DNA of 64,000 bases from an uncultured Collinsella sp. (GCA_900544115.1 UQTW01000001.1:62001-126000), one strand, 5' to 3'; positions 48,844 through 58,008 are shown, counted from the first letter of the stretch. The notes: generated by a model from the letters alone, not told the origin. Translations and numbers: made by a program.

Positions 48844-48855
48844 GTTAACGTACTC
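48844..48855. promoter_or_regulatory. Candidate GalR operator 3
   Basis: GTTAACGTACTC, 45 bases before the galK start. A repressor bound here would block the galK promoter; sites 1 and 3 are 187 bases apart, compatible with looping. Confidence 0.75.
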
Positions 48856-48900
48856 ACTACGACGGAAAACTCGTCAGTATGCGCCAAGGAAAGGACCCTC

Positions 48901-50106
48901 ATGACCACCCCCGACGAAAAGACACTCGCCACGCTCACCAAGCTGTTCGAGGAGGAGTTTGGCCCCATCGGCGACCGCCAGGTGCTCTACGTGCACGCGC
49001 CCGGGCGTTCCGAGATCAGCGGCAACCACACCGACCACGAGGGTGGCCACGTTATCGCCGGCTCGCTCGATGTCGCTGTTGACGGCATCGCCGTGGCAAC
49101 CGATTCCAACAAGGTCCGCGTCGTAGACGAGGGCTATCCTACGTTTGAGATCACGCTCGACACGCTTGATGTTCAGGAGTCCGAGAAGGGCACGTCCGCA
49201 AGCCTCGTCCGCGGCATGGCGCACGAGATTGCAGCCCTTGGCGTTGAGCCCCAGGGCTTCGACTTCGCCTTCACCTGCTCCGTCCCCTCGGGCGGCGGCC
49301 TTTCCAGCTCTGCCGCCGTCGAGGCCGCGTACGGCCGTGCCATGGAGACGCTCTGGGGCGCGCCCGCCATTGAGCCCGTCACGCTCGCTCAGATGAGCCA
49401 GCGCACCGAGAACAACTACTACGGCAAGCCCTGCGGTCTGATGGACCAAGCCGCCGTGTGCCTGGGCGGCCTCGCCTACATGGACTTTGAGGACCAGGCT
49501 CAGCCTAAAACCCAGAAGCTCAAGCTCAACTTTGAGGATCACGGCTATGCGCTCGTGCTCGTTAAGGTCGGCGCCGACCACGTGGCAGCCACCGATGACT
49601 ACGCCGCCGTTCCGCGCGAGATGCAAGACGTCGCTGCCGAGTTTGGCAAGGCGCGCCTGTGCGAGGTCGACATTGCCGACTTTGACGCCAAGCTCCCCGA
49701 GCTGCGCGCCAAGCTGGGCGACCGCGCCTGCCTGCGCGCCGTTCACTACTGGTACGAGAACGGCCTGGTCGACAAGCGCTGGACAGCCCTGAACGCCGGC
49801 GATATCGATCAGTTCCTGGTCCTGACGCGCGAGTCGGGCGCCAGCTCTGCCATGTACCTGCAGAATGTTGTTGCCAAGCTGGGATCTGAGCAGCCTTCCA
49901 TGTATGCCCTGGCGCTGGCCGAGCACGTGCTCGACGGCCGCGGCGCCGTTCGTATCCACGGTGGCGGCTTTGGCGGCACCATCCAGGCCTTCGTACCGCT
50001 CGACCTGGTCGACACCTTCATTGCCAAGATGAACGGCTGGCTGGGCGAGGGCTCTGCCCGTCACTACGCCATCTCTGACAAGGGGGCTTACGCGGCATGG
50101 CTGTAA
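48901..50106 (+). CDS. galK: Galactokinase
   Basis: Phosphorylates galactose to galactose 1-phosphate (Leloir pathway). 401 residues. The GHMP signature APGRSEISGNHTDHEGG (about 37-53) is the galactose-binding region, with the His-Thr-Asp typical of GalK; the ATP loop SVPSGGGLSSSAAVE (about 128-142) and the C-terminal HGGGFGGTIQ follow. ATG 48901 after AAAGGA. It overlaps galT by 10 bases, forming a tight operon under three LacI-type operators. The epimerase galE is not in the window. Confidence 0.96.
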   Translation: MTTPDEKTLATLTKLFEEEFGPIGDRQVLYVHAPGRSEISGNHTDHEGGHVIAGSLDVAVDGIAVATDSNKVRVVDEGYPTFEITLDTLDVQESEKGTSASLVRGMAHEIAALGVEPQGFDFAFTCSVPSGGGLSSSAAVEAAYGRAMETLWGAPAIEPVTLAQMSQRTENNYYGKPCGLMDQAAVCLGGLAYMDFEDQAQPKTQKLKLNFEDHGYALVLVKVGADHVAATDDYAAVPREMQDVAAEFGKARLCEVDIADFDAKLPELRAKLGDRACLRAVHYWYENGLVDKRWTALNAGDIDQFLVLTRESGASSAMYLQNVVAKLGSEQPSMYALALAEHVLDGRGAVRIHGGGFGGTIQAFVPLDLVDTFIAKMNGWLGEGSARHYAISDKGAYAAWL

Positions 50107-51725
50107 TGACTGACGTGCGCGAGGCCGCGCAGGGCCTGATTGAGTATGCCATCCATCGATCGATGATCGGACAGGACGATCGCATCTGGGCCTACAACAC
50201 CATTTTGGAGTGCATCGGTGCTACGGGCCCGGCGCTCGATATGGCCTGGGCGCTCCAGGCTGAGAAACTCTCGCTCTTGCATCCCGATACCCTGCCCGAC
50301 TTTGACCTTGAAGGCACGCTCGCCGCGCTTGCCGAGGCCGCCGTTGCCAACGGTACTGCCGAGGACACGGCATCGGGGCGCGACCGCATCGCCATGCGCA
50401 TCATGGGCGCGCTGATGCCGAGGCCTTCGGCTGTAAACGAGGAGTTCAACGGCCGCATGGGCGTCAACGAGCCCCGCGCCGCGACCGACTGGTTCTACGG
50501 CCTGTGCTGCGACGCCGGCTATGTGCGCCGCGCCGCCATCGCACGCAACATCAAATGGAGCACCCCCACCAACTGGGGTGACCTGGAGATCACCATCAAC
50601 CTGTCCAAGCCTGAGAAGGACCCGCGCGATATCGCCGCGGCAGGTGCAGCCAAGAACACGGGCGAGAAGTATCCCGCCTGCCAGCTCTGCATCGAAAACG
50701 AGGGCTATCCCGGACGCTCCGCCGCAGCCGACGGCGGCGCTCACCCCGCCCGCCAGAATCTGCGCGTTATCCCCATCCAGCTCGACGACGAGCGCTGGGG
50801 CTTCCAGTACAGCCCGTACGCATACTTTAACGAGCACTGCATTGCCATGAGCTCCGAGCATCGTCCAATGCACGTCGACCGCAAGAGCCTGACCTGCCTG
50901 CTCGATTTTGTGGACCTGTTCCCGCACTACTTTATTGGCTCCAACGCCGACCTGTCCATCGTGGGCGGCTCGATTCTTTCGCACGACCACTTCCAGGGCG
51001 GTGCGCACGAGTTCCCCATGATGCATGCCACCGAGGTCTCGCAGTTTAGCGTGCCCGGCTTTGACGGCGTTACGGGCGCCGTGCTGCAGTGGCCGCTTTC
51101 GGTGCTGCGCCTGCGCTCTCACGACCGCGCTCAGCTGCTCGACGCTGCCGAGAAGATTATCCTCGCCTGGCGCGAGTGGACCGATGAGTCGGTGGGCGTT
51201 ATCGCGCACACAGCCGATGGCGTGGCGCACAACACCGTGACGCCCGTCATCCGCCGCGTCGACTCCCGCGGCAATGCCGGCGGCGAGATCTACGAGGCCT
51301 ACCTGGCGCTTCGTTGCAACATCACGACCGACGAGCATCCGCTGGGCGTGTTCCATCCGCATGCCGAGTGCCACCATATTAAAAAGGAGAACATCGGCCT
51401 GATCGAGGTCATGGGCCTGGCCATTCTGCCGCCGCGCTTGGTTCCCGAGCTCGGCGCTGTCCGCGAGCACCTGCTGGCGGCCAAGGCCGATGCCAACTAC
51501 GATCTCGCCGGCTCGCTCGAGGGCGATGATCTTTGCCGCAGCCACGCCGCATGGGCGGAAGACGTCTACGCCCGCCGTGCCGACGAGCTTACGGCGGATA
51601 ACGCCATCGACATCCTGCACGAGGAGGTCGGCGTGGTGTTTAGCCACGTGCTCGACAACGCCGGCGTCTTTAAGTGGGACGAAGCCGGCCGCGCTGCCCA
51701 ACAGCGCTTTATCGACTCGCTGTAG
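50097..51725 (+). CDS. galT: UDP-glucose--hexose-1-phosphate uridylyltransferase, class II
   Basis: Exchanges UMP between UDP-glucose and galactose 1-phosphate. 542 residues, the longer Gram-positive class II (GalT2) rather than the 350-residue E. coli type. FYGLCCDAGYVRRAAIARNIKW, YPACQLCIENEGYPGR and the catalytic-type GGSILSHDHFQGGAHEFPM (HxHxG-like His-Asp-His) are present. It starts within the end of galK, so translation is coupled. A terminator with TTTTATT follows 53 bases after the stop. Confidence 0.95.
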   Translation: MAVMTDVREAAQGLIEYAIHRSMIGQDDRIWAYNTILECIGATGPALDMAWALQAEKLSLLHPDTLPDFDLEGTLAALAEAAVANGTAEDTASGRDRIAMRIMGALMPRPSAVNEEFNGRMGVNEPRAATDWFYGLCCDAGYVRRAAIARNIKWSTPTNWGDLEITINLSKPEKDPRDIAAAGAAKNTGEKYPACQLCIENEGYPGRSAAADGGAHPARQNLRVIPIQLDDERWGFQYSPYAYFNEHCIAMSSEHRPMHVDRKSLTCLLDFVDLFPHYFIGSNADLSIVGGSILSHDHFQGGAHEFPMMHATEVSQFSVPGFDGVTGAVLQWPLSVLRLRSHDRAQLLDAAEKIILAWREWTDESVGVIAHTADGVAHNTVTPVIRRVDSRGNAGGEIYEAYLALRCNITTDEHPLGVFHPHAECHHIKKENIGLIEVMGLAILPPRLVPELGAVREHLLAAKADANYDLAGSLEGDDLCRSHAAWAEDVYARRADELTADNAIDILHEEVGVVFSHVLDNAGVFKWDEAGRAAQQRFIDSL

Positions 51726-51777
51726 CATACGAGTTCGAGCCTCATCAGCGGCCACGACACAACCGCCCACACGACAA

Positions 51778-51817
51778 CGGCGCCCGCCGGCAACATCGCC
51801 GACGGGCGCCGTTTTAT
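51778..51817 (+). terminator. Rho-independent terminator of galKT
   Basis: CGGCGCCCG (51778-51786) pairs with CGGGCGCCG (51803-51811), followed by TTTTATT. Good intrinsic terminator. Confidence 0.8.
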
Positions 51818-51827
51818 TGGCTAGTCA

Positions 51828-51871
51828 TTGGGGACGTTCTTAAACGACTAGTCAAACAAGAACGTCCCCAA
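51828..51871. repeat. Hairpin TTGGGGACGTTCTT / AAGAACGTCCCCAA
   Basis: A perfect 14-bp inverted repeat (51828-51841 / 51858-51871) with partly matching flanks AGTC / GACT, between the galT terminator and the family 3 element of prfA. Function unknown. Confidence 0.6.
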
Positions 51872-51890
51872 CGACTACTTGCGACCAAGG

Positions 51891-52007
51891 TGACGTGAAA
51901 GAGGAGGGCATTGACCTTCTGGTCATGCCCGACGATTGAACGTCAGATTGCCGCTTAGGGGCGTTTGCAGCGTCGAGCCGTTACGGCGTTTGGTAAAACG
52001 CCGTAAC
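51891..52007 (-). repeat. Family 3 composite 3' element after prfA
   Basis: Reading the minus strand from the prfA stop: a perfect 12-bp hairpin GTTACGGCGTTT (52007-51996) / AAACGCCGTAAC (51991-51980) with loop TACC, GGCTCGACGCTGCAAAC, GGCAATCTG, TTCAATCGTC, GGGCATGACC-AGAA-GGTCAATGCCC and TCCTCTTTCACG. The hairpin touches the stop codon. Compared with the aroF copy both sides of the hairpin change together. Confidence 0.8.
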
Positions 52008-53075
52008 CTACACAGCCTGTGCCAGCTTCTCGGCTCGCTCGGCGGCGGCGAGTGCCTCGATGACGGTGCCGAGCTGGTCGCCCAGAAGGACGCCGTTGTA
52101 GGTGGAGTTGAAGCCGATGCGGTGATCGGTCACGCGGTCCTGGGGCTGGTTGTAGGTACGGATCTTCTCGGAACGGTTGCCGTGGCCGATCTGGCTCTGG
52201 CGCTCGGCACCGAGCTCTGCCTGCTGCTTCTCGAGCTCCATCTCGTACAGACGGGCGCGCAGCATCTGCATGCAGACTTCGCGGTTCTGGATCTGGGAGC
52301 GCTGTTCCTGCGACTGCACCACGGTGTTGGTGGGCAGGTGGGTGATGCGCACGGCGGAATAAGTGGTGTTAACGCACTGACCGCCAGGACCGGAGGCGCA
52401 GTAGGTGTCGATACGCAGGTCGGACTGGTTGATCTGGACGTCGATCTCCTCGGCCTCGGGAAGTACGGCGACGGTCGCCGTGGAGGTCTGGATACGGCCC
52501 TGGGACTCGGTCTTGGGAACGCGCTGGACGCGGTGCACGCCGGACTCGAACTTCATGACGGAGTAGACGCGGTCGCCCTCGACCTTGAACTCGATGGACT
52601 TAAAGCCGCCGGCCTCGCTGGGGCTGGAGTCGAGCACGGTGGTCTTCCAGCCGCGCGACTCGCAGAAGCGCTGATACATCTTGTACAGATCGCCGGCAAA
52701 GATGGCCGCCTCGTCGCCACCAGCGGCGGAGCGAATCTCGACGATGGTGTTCTTGTCGTCGTTGGGGTCGCTCGGGATGAGCATGTACTTAATGTCTTCC
52801 TCGAGCTGGGGAAGCTTGGCCTCGTTTTCGGAGATGTCCATCTGGAGCATCTCCTTCTCATCGGCATCGGTAGTATCGTGGAGCATTTCCTTGGCGGCCT
52901 CGATGTCATCGAGCGCGCCGATGTACTCGCGCGAGGCAGCGATGAGGTCGGACTGGTGCGCGTACTCCTTGTTGAGACGCGTGAACTCCTTGATATCGGA
53001 GGCGACGGCCGGGTCGGAAAGCTTTTTCTCGAGCTCCTCGTAGGCCTTGATGATCTTTTCGAGCTTGTCGCGCAT
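52008..53075 (-). CDS. prfA: Peptide chain release factor 1
   Basis: Recognises UAA and UAG stop codons and triggers release of the finished protein. 355 residues, normal length. The catalytic GGQ is at 231-233 in ASGPGGQCVNTTYSAVR, preceded by SGVHRVQRVPKTESQGRIQTSTA. The start ATG at 53075 follows AAAGGAG. No prmC methyltransferase follows directly, although prfA-prmC is common elsewhere. A family 3 element begins at its stop codon. Confidence 0.97.
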   Translation of the reverse strand: MRDKLEKIIKAYEELEKKLSDPAVASDIKEFTRLNKEYAHQSDLIAASREYIGALDDIEAAKEMLHDTTDADEKEMLQMDISENEAKLPQLEEDIKYMLIPSDPNDDKNTIVEIRSAAGGDEAAIFAGDLYKMYQRFCESRGWKTTVLDSSPSEAGGFKSIEFKVEGDRVYSVMKFESGVHRVQRVPKTESQGRIQTSTATVAVLPEAEEIDVQINQSDLRIDTYCASGPGGQCVNTTYSAVRITHLPTNTVVQSQEQRSQIQNREVCMQMLRARLYEMELEKQQAELGAERQSQIGHGNRSEKIRTYNQPQDRVTDHRIGFNSTYNGVLLGDQLGTVIEALAAAERAEKLAQAV

Positions 53076-53271
53076 GACGGGACTCCTTTATATGCGTGAA
53101 GGTGAAAATCGGCAGAATTGATGGGGCGCACGGCGCCATTGCGGGGGTAAGTCCAGCTAGAGCATGTCGATCTTCAGATACATGCGCATCCCTTCGCGTA
53201 CGGGGTACATAGTTGCGGTCTAACCCATACATGATAGCGTGCGCAGGCAAACCTGCATATAACCCGCACGG

Positions 53272-53304
53272 AATCCGACAAAGGGAGAGTCCCTTTGTCG
53301 GATT
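53272..53304. terminator. Terminator hairpin abutting the M20 peptidase stop
   Basis: AATCCGACAAAGGGA (53272-53286) pairs perfectly with TCCCTTTGTCGGATT (53290-53304), with a GAG loop. It is directly adjacent to the stop of the peptidase gene (53305-53307). The gap 53076-53271 otherwise holds the prfA promoter region only. Confidence 0.7.
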
Positions 53305-54720
53305 CTAGAGCGTATGGAGCAGGGCGATGAGGAAGCGTACGCCCTGGAGGTAGGCGCGGCGGGTGATGCGCTCGTTGGTGCCGTGGACGCCGCGGTCGCA
53401 CTCGTCATCGTTGACCACAAACGCCGAAAAACGAATGCATTCGGAGCAAATGTGCTGGTAGTTGGCAGCGTCGGTCGCGCCGATCACGGTCGAGGGAACA
53501 ATCGCCAACGGCTCGGATGATCCGTTTTCCTCCGTCCCCTTTGGATCGCGGAAATAGCGGGCGGCGATGGAGCGAACCGCCTCGAGGCCGGGACCACCGA
53601 TGCGCGGGGACGGCGAGGGCTCGGAGCTGCCGGGGCCCAGCTCCACTTCGACACGACCGGCAAGGTCCGCCCCGGCAACCGCCTCACGGCAGCGCGCCAC
53701 AACGTCGGCCACGCTCGTGCCCTCGAGCATGCGGAAGTTAATGTTGGCCCACATATCCTGCGGCATCACGTTGGCGCCGGCGCTGCCTCCCTCGATCTGC
53801 GTGGGCGCGCAGGTGGTCGTCACCAGCGGATAGAGCTTCTTGCTGGCGAGGCAATCGCGGTCAATGGCGCCCCCGTTGGCGGCAATCTCATCCGCCGTGT
53901 AGAGCCCCAGCTCGACAAGCTGCGCGGCAAGCAGATCGGTCACGCGCATCGGCCACTCGATATCGCAGATTGCGGCGATGGCACGGCTGAGCACCTCGAG
54001 CGACGTGCCGCCGTAGGGGTTAGACGAATGCCCGCCCGCGCTCTTCGTCTTGAGCACGATATCGGCATAGCCCTTTTCGGCCAGGTCGGCATGCATAAGC
54101 CAGCCCTCGCCCGCGCCGTACTCGGCAGCCGGAACGATGCGGTAGTCGCCCTCGTCGATCAGGAACTCGAGCTCAACACCGCGCTCCTCGAGCACGCGGC
54201 CGATAGCTCCAGCGCCGTACTGCGTGGTTTCCTCGTCCTGGCCAAAGGCGAGCAACAGCGAACGATTGTGCTCCCAACCGTGCGCCAATGCATACTCAAC
54301 CGCCTCGAGAATGCCTGCGACCTGATCCTTCATGTCGATAGCGCCGCGACCCCAAATGTAGGTGTCGTCCACCTGTCCGCTAAAGGGGGCGTGCGTCCAG
54401 TCGGCCTCGGTACCCGGCACCACGGGGACCACGTCCATGTGGCCCATGAGCATGACGGGTTTGAGGGCGGAGTCGGAACCGCCAAGCGTCACCAACAGCG
54501 AGTGGTCGATAAGCTCGACCTCGCCCGCCGCAAACACGCGCGGCCAGGCCTGCTGCATATAGGCGCGCAGGTCGTCGAAGGGCTGCCAGTCCACCGCCTC
54601 GGCATCCATGCTCGAGATGGTCGGAAACGACAGCACGCGGCCCAAGCGCTCGCACGCGCCGGCCTCGTCCATATCGGCAAAATCGTCCTCATGCGCAAAG
54701 AAGCGCCAAACCTCGGCCAT
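53305..54720 (-). CDS. M20 family metallopeptidase
   Basis: 471 residues, M20 family of dipeptidases and carboxypeptidases (resembles Gly-X carboxypeptidase S / succinyl-diaminopimelate desuccinylase-like). LMGHMDVVPVVP provides the first zinc His and Asp, WGRGAIDMKD the bridging Asp, and FGQDEETTQYGA the catalytic Glu pair; a dimerisation domain (about 215-330) is present. ATG at 54720. It releases amino acids or cleaves small peptides in the cytosol; the exact substrate is unclear. It lies downstream of the amino acid ABC genes on the same strand, 71 bases from the ATPase, so the unit could import and process a peptide or acylated amino acid. Confidence 0.9.
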   Translation of the reverse strand: MAEVWRFFAHEDDFADMDEAGACERLGRVLSFPTISSMDAEAVDWQPFDDLRAYMQQAWPRVFAAGEVELIDHSLLVTLGGSDSALKPVMLMGHMDVVPVVPGTEADWTHAPFSGQVDDTYIWGRGAIDMKDQVAGILEAVEYALAHGWEHNRSLLLAFGQDEETTQYGAGAIGRVLEERGVELEFLIDEGDYRIVPAAEYGAGEGWLMHADLAEKGYADIVLKTKSAGGHSSNPYGGTSLEVLSRAIAAICDIEWPMRVTDLLAAQLVELGLYTADEIAANGGAIDRDCLASKKLYPLVTTTCAPTQIEGGSAGANVMPQDMWANINFRMLEGTSVADVVARCREAVAGADLAGRVEVELGPGSSEPSPSPRIGGPGLEAVRSIAARYFRDPKGTEENGSSEPLAIVPSTVIGATDAANYQHICSECIRFSAFVVNDDECDRGVHGTNERITRRAYLQGVRFLIALLHTL

Positions 54721-54791
54721 GACATCCTTTCGATTGTGACGACAAAGGCCGCCCCACGGGAGCGGCCCTGCAACGTAGGCGTTTGCGCCGG

Positions 54792-55577
54792 TTATTTGTC
54801 CTCGAGATAGCGAGAGAGGAACTCGCGAGTGCGCTGGTGCTTGGGATTGCCGAAGAGCTCGGCCGGCGCGGCGTCCTCGAGTACCACGCCCTTGTCCATA
54901 AAGACCACGCGGTCGGATACGGTTCGGGCAAAGGCCATCTCATGCGTGACGACGACCATGGTCATGCCGTCGGCAGCGAGCTTGCGCATGACCTCGAGCA
55001 CCTCGCCCACGATCTCGGGGTCGAGCGCCGAGGTCGGCTCGTCAAACAGCATGATCTGCGGATTCATGCACAGGGCACGAGCGATGGCCACACGCTGCTT
55101 TTGACCACCGGACAGGCGACCCACGGCGGCGTGCGCGAACTTTTCGAGTCCCACGCTCGCCAGATGCTCCATCGCGACCTTCTCGGCCTCGGCCTTGCTC
55201 ATCTTTTTGAGCGTGACGGGCGCGAGCGTGCAGTTGTCGAGCACGTCCATATTGTTGAACAGGTTGAAGTCCTGGAACACCATGCCGATGTCCTCGCGCA
55301 GCTTATTGATATTGCAGCGCTCGGCCGTAAGGTCCTGGCCGTGGAACCAGATGTGGCCCGCGTCCGGGGTCTCGAGCAGGTTGAGGCAGCGCAGGAAGGT
55401 CGACTTGCCCGAGCCCGAGGCGCCGATAATGGTGACGACCTCGCCGGGATTGACAGCGAGGTCGATGCCCTTAAGCACCTCGAGCGAGCCAAAGCTCTTG
55501 CGCAGGCCCTCGACGCGGATAAGCGGCTCATTGGTCTGTGCGGCGGCCGCGGTGCCGGTAGTGGCGGTATCTGCCAT
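54792..55577 (-). CDS. Polar amino acid ABC transporter ATP-binding protein, GlnQ-like
   Basis: 261 residues. Walker A GASGSGKST (52-60), Q-loop MVFQDFNLFNNMDVL, signature LSGGQKQRVAIARAL and Walker B IMLFDEPTSALDPE are all intact. The frame is open to 55652, but the ATG at 55577 follows GAGGAG with good spacing. It is the motor of the importer formed with the permease (55600) and binding protein (56758) just upstream. Confidence 0.95.
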   Translation of the reverse strand: MADTATTGTAAAAQTNEPLIRVEGLRKSFGSLEVLKGIDLAVNPGEVVTIIGASGSGKSTFLRCLNLLETPDAGHIWFHGQDLTAERCNINKLREDIGMVFQDFNLFNNMDVLDNCTLAPVTLKKMSKAEAEKVAMEHLASVGLEKFAHAAVGRLSGGQKQRVAIARALCMNPQIMLFDEPTSALDPEIVGEVLEVMRKLAADGMTMVVVTHEMAFARTVSDRVVFMDKGVVLEDAAPAELFGNPKHQRTREFLSRYLEDK

Positions 55578-55599
55578 GATGATTCTCCTCGTCTTGAGC

Positions 55600-56748
55600 C
55601 TAGTTGGAGCTGGGCAGCGTTGCCGGGGCCTCGGCGCCAAGCTTTTTGCCAAAGGCCTCGAGCAGGCGGCTCGCCACGAGCGTCAGGATCAGGTAGACCA
55701 CGAGCGTCACGCAGTAGACCTCCATCTGGCGGTAGTACACGCCGGCGACCGTGGTAGTAGCGTACATGAGGTCAAACACGCCGATGACCGAAAGCACCGA
55801 CGAATCCTTGATGTTGATGATGAGCTCGTTGGTGAGCGCCGGAATCGCATTTTTAATGCCCTGGGGGAACACGACCTTGCGCATGGCTTGCCACTGTGAC
55901 AGACCCAGCGAGCGCGCTGCCTCGGCCTGACCGGGGTCGATGGACTCGATGCCGCCGCGCAGGACCTCCATCATGTAGGCGGTAGAGTTGAGCGAGATGG
56001 TGACGAGGCCGGCAGTGAAGGTACTCCAGATCTGGTTGGCCTGGGCGGTCTCGAAGCCCATGCCGCGCAAAACGGTGAAGCCCGCGTAATAGATGAGTAG
56101 GCCCTGGACCATCATGGGCGTGCCACGCACGATGGTGGAGTAGATGGTCGCAAAGCCGCGGCCGACACTCTTAAAGAAGCGCACCAGGTCGTTGTCCACG
56201 CGATCGAAGGTCTGAATGCGCAAAAACACAAAGAGCAGCGCAAGGAAAAAAGCGATGACGGTACCGAAGGTCGCAAGTGCGATGGTGATCTCGATGCCGC
56301 GGATAAAGAAGTCCCCGCTCTTGTAGGTCATGTAGACCAGGCTCGACAAAAAGTCGCTGGGGTTGGAGTCCGAGACAATACTCACCTGCACCAGGTCGAT
56401 AAACGACATGACGCAGCGGTCGACAAAGAAGATCGCCGCGATGACGACCACGACATAGCTGCCCAGGCGCGCGCCGCGACGGAAACGCTCGGATGCAAAC
56501 GGTGACTTTTCGCGATAGTCGCTCCAGTGCATAACCTTGGTGACGAGCGCTGCCGCCGACACGACGATCCAGGCCCAAAGAATCGCCCAAAGGCAATCTT
56601 GGAAGATGCCGGTGGGCGCCAAAAAGCTCAGCGGCGTGGGGTTGCGCTGGCTAAATGCCAAGCCGAGCGCCGCGATAACGCTCGTGCCCAGGTACACATA
56701 ACGGTGGTCGGCCTTGATAAAGGAGGCCAGACGATTGATGCCTTTCAT
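55600..56748 (-). CDS. Amino acid ABC transporter permease
   Basis: 382 residues, about 150 more than usual. The extra N-terminal part has three hydrophobic segments (about 18-140), and the C-terminal BPD_transp_1 domain (from about 155) contains the EAA loop ARSLGLSQWQAMRKVVFPQGI that contacts the ATPase. It lies between the binding-protein and ATPase genes (9-base and 22-base gaps), an operon order of binding protein, permease, ATPase. HisM/GlnP-like, probably acting as a homodimer. The N-terminal extension is not explained by the standard family. Confidence 0.93.
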   Translation of the reverse strand: MKGINRLASFIKADHRYVYLGTSVIAALGLAFSQRNPTPLSFLAPTGIFQDCLWAILWAWIVVSAAALVTKVMHWSDYREKSPFASERFRRGARLGSYVVVVIAAIFFVDRCVMSFIDLVQVSIVSDSNPSDFLSSLVYMTYKSGDFFIRGIEITIALATFGTVIAFFLALLFVFLRIQTFDRVDNDLVRFFKSVGRGFATIYSTIVRGTPMMVQGLLIYYAGFTVLRGMGFETAQANQIWSTFTAGLVTISLNSTAYMMEVLRGGIESIDPGQAEAARSLGLSQWQAMRKVVFPQGIKNAIPALTNELIINIKDSSVLSVIGVFDLMYATTTVAGVYYRQMEVYCVTLVVYLILTLVASRLLEAFGKKLGAEAPATLPSSN

Positions 56749-56757
56749 GCTGCCTCC

Positions 56758-57684
56758 CTATGCCGGCTGACGGTCGAGGCACGCGTCCCACATTTGGTCG
56801 CGCTCCTCTTGGCTAATGCCCTTGAGTGTCTTGTCGATGAGCTTAAGCAGTTTGTCCGAGCCCTTGCGGCAACCGACATTTGCCGTGACCTCCTGCTTAA
56901 AGCCCTCGCCCTCGGCAAAGTGGATGGGGACGATACCGGGATTTTGGGCCATATAGCCCTTTTCGTTCTCAGTGTTGTAGGTCACGGCGTCGCACGTGCC
57001 CTGCAGCAGATTCGAGAACACCGTGGGGACCGAATCGACCGGGTTCTTGTGCACAACGCCCGGAATCTCGTCGATGACGGTATCGAGCATGGTGTCCTTT
57101 TGGCCGAGCACCGTGGCACCGCTGAAGTCGCTGAGCTTGGTGGCGTTTTGGTAGGGCGAGCCCTCTTTTACGAACAGGCCAAAGTAGCCGATAAAGTACG
57201 GGTCGGAAAAACCGACGGACTCCTCGCGCTCGGGCGTGGCGCTCATGCCGGCGATGATGAGATCGATCTGGCCGTTGTTGAGCGAATCGATAAGGCCCGA
57301 GAAGCTCTGCTTGACGGCAACAGGCTCGCCGCCGAGGGCCTTGCAGACGATCTTGGCGATCTGCACGTCGTAGCCGTCGGCATAGGCGCCCTGCACGTTG
57401 TCGATGGGGATCGTGAACTCGCTGGCCTCGGAGACCTGCCAGTTGTACGGAGCGTAGGCCGCCTCCATGCCGATGCGGATCTTATCCTTGCCGATCACGG
57501 AATCGGACAGGTCATCGCGACCGCCGCCTGTCGTGGGCTGAGCTACTTCCAGCGTGGAGGGGCGCTGGCAACCGGCAAGTGCGCCGGCGACGACAGAAGC
57601 GCTCGCAGCGAGAGCGCTACCCAAGAAGATGCGACGACTGCACACCGGCTGGGCCTGCGCGTCGCGCTGTAGTCGAGGTTGCAT
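56758..57684 (-). CDS. Amino acid ABC transporter substrate-binding lipoprotein
   Basis: 308 residues, SBP_bac_3 fold. The N-terminus has a twin-arginine-like SRRIFLG (16-22) and a lipobox LAGC with Cys39, so it is probably exported and lipidated; whether Tat or Sec is used is unclear. GMEAAYAPYNW, YADGYDVQIAKIVCKAL, DLIIAGMSATPEREESVGFSDPYF and GTCDAVTYNTEN match amino acid binders. It captures a polar amino acid for the permease and ATPase encoded downstream. Confidence 0.93.
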   Translation of the reverse strand: MQPRLQRDAQAQPVCSRRIFLGSALAASASVVAGALAGCQRPSTLEVAQPTTGGGRDDLSDSVIGKDKIRIGMEAAYAPYNWQVSEASEFTIPIDNVQGAYADGYDVQIAKIVCKALGGEPVAVKQSFSGLIDSLNNGQIDLIIAGMSATPEREESVGFSDPYFIGYFGLFVKEGSPYQNATKLSDFSGATVLGQKDTMLDTVIDEIPGVVHKNPVDSVPTVFSNLLQGTCDAVTYNTENEKGYMAQNPGIVPIHFAEGEGFKQEVTANVGCRKGSDKLLKLIDKTLKGISQEERDQMWDACLDRQPA

Positions 57685-57879
57685 CTGATGCCTTCCCTAT
57701 GTCGTTTTGCTGACAATAAGACAGGATATACGTCAACAACCAGCAGCGCGGCATGTGCGCGAAAAATTAATAGACACACGAGGACGATTGGCGCAAAGTA
57801 ACCTGTCCCCCATGCACCAAACCCTTGACGGAAGCGGCGACGCCGATGTTTTGACAATGCCAGCGAGCGCCACACAGAG

Positions 57880-58008
57880 CGAACAAGTTGGCATGAAAAA
57901 GGCAAGGCATAGACCGTCTGGTCATGCCGTGTCTTTTGAATGGCAAATTGTCGCTCTGGGTGGCGCGCAGCGTCGATCGGTCCGTCGTTCGTTAGAACGG
58001 CGGAACCT
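57880..58008 (-). repeat. Family 3 composite 3' element after the epimerase gene (degenerate)
   Basis: Minus-strand reading: CTCTAGAG over the stop, an imperfect hairpin GTTCCGCCGTTC / GAACGACGGAC with loop TAAC, GATCGACGCTGCG, a long stem CGCCAC.CAGAGCGA ... TCGCTCTG.TGTGGCG, and inside CAATTTG, GGCATGACC / GGTCTATGCC and CAACTTG. It has the same block order as the aroF copy. The remaining gap 57685-57879 should hold the promoter of the ABC operon; no gene is seen. Confidence 0.75.

Noticed and set aside
48874..51770. Long minus-strand frames opposite galK and galT
   Set aside because: Antisense shadows; no motifs or ribosome binding sites, while galK and galT are unambiguous.
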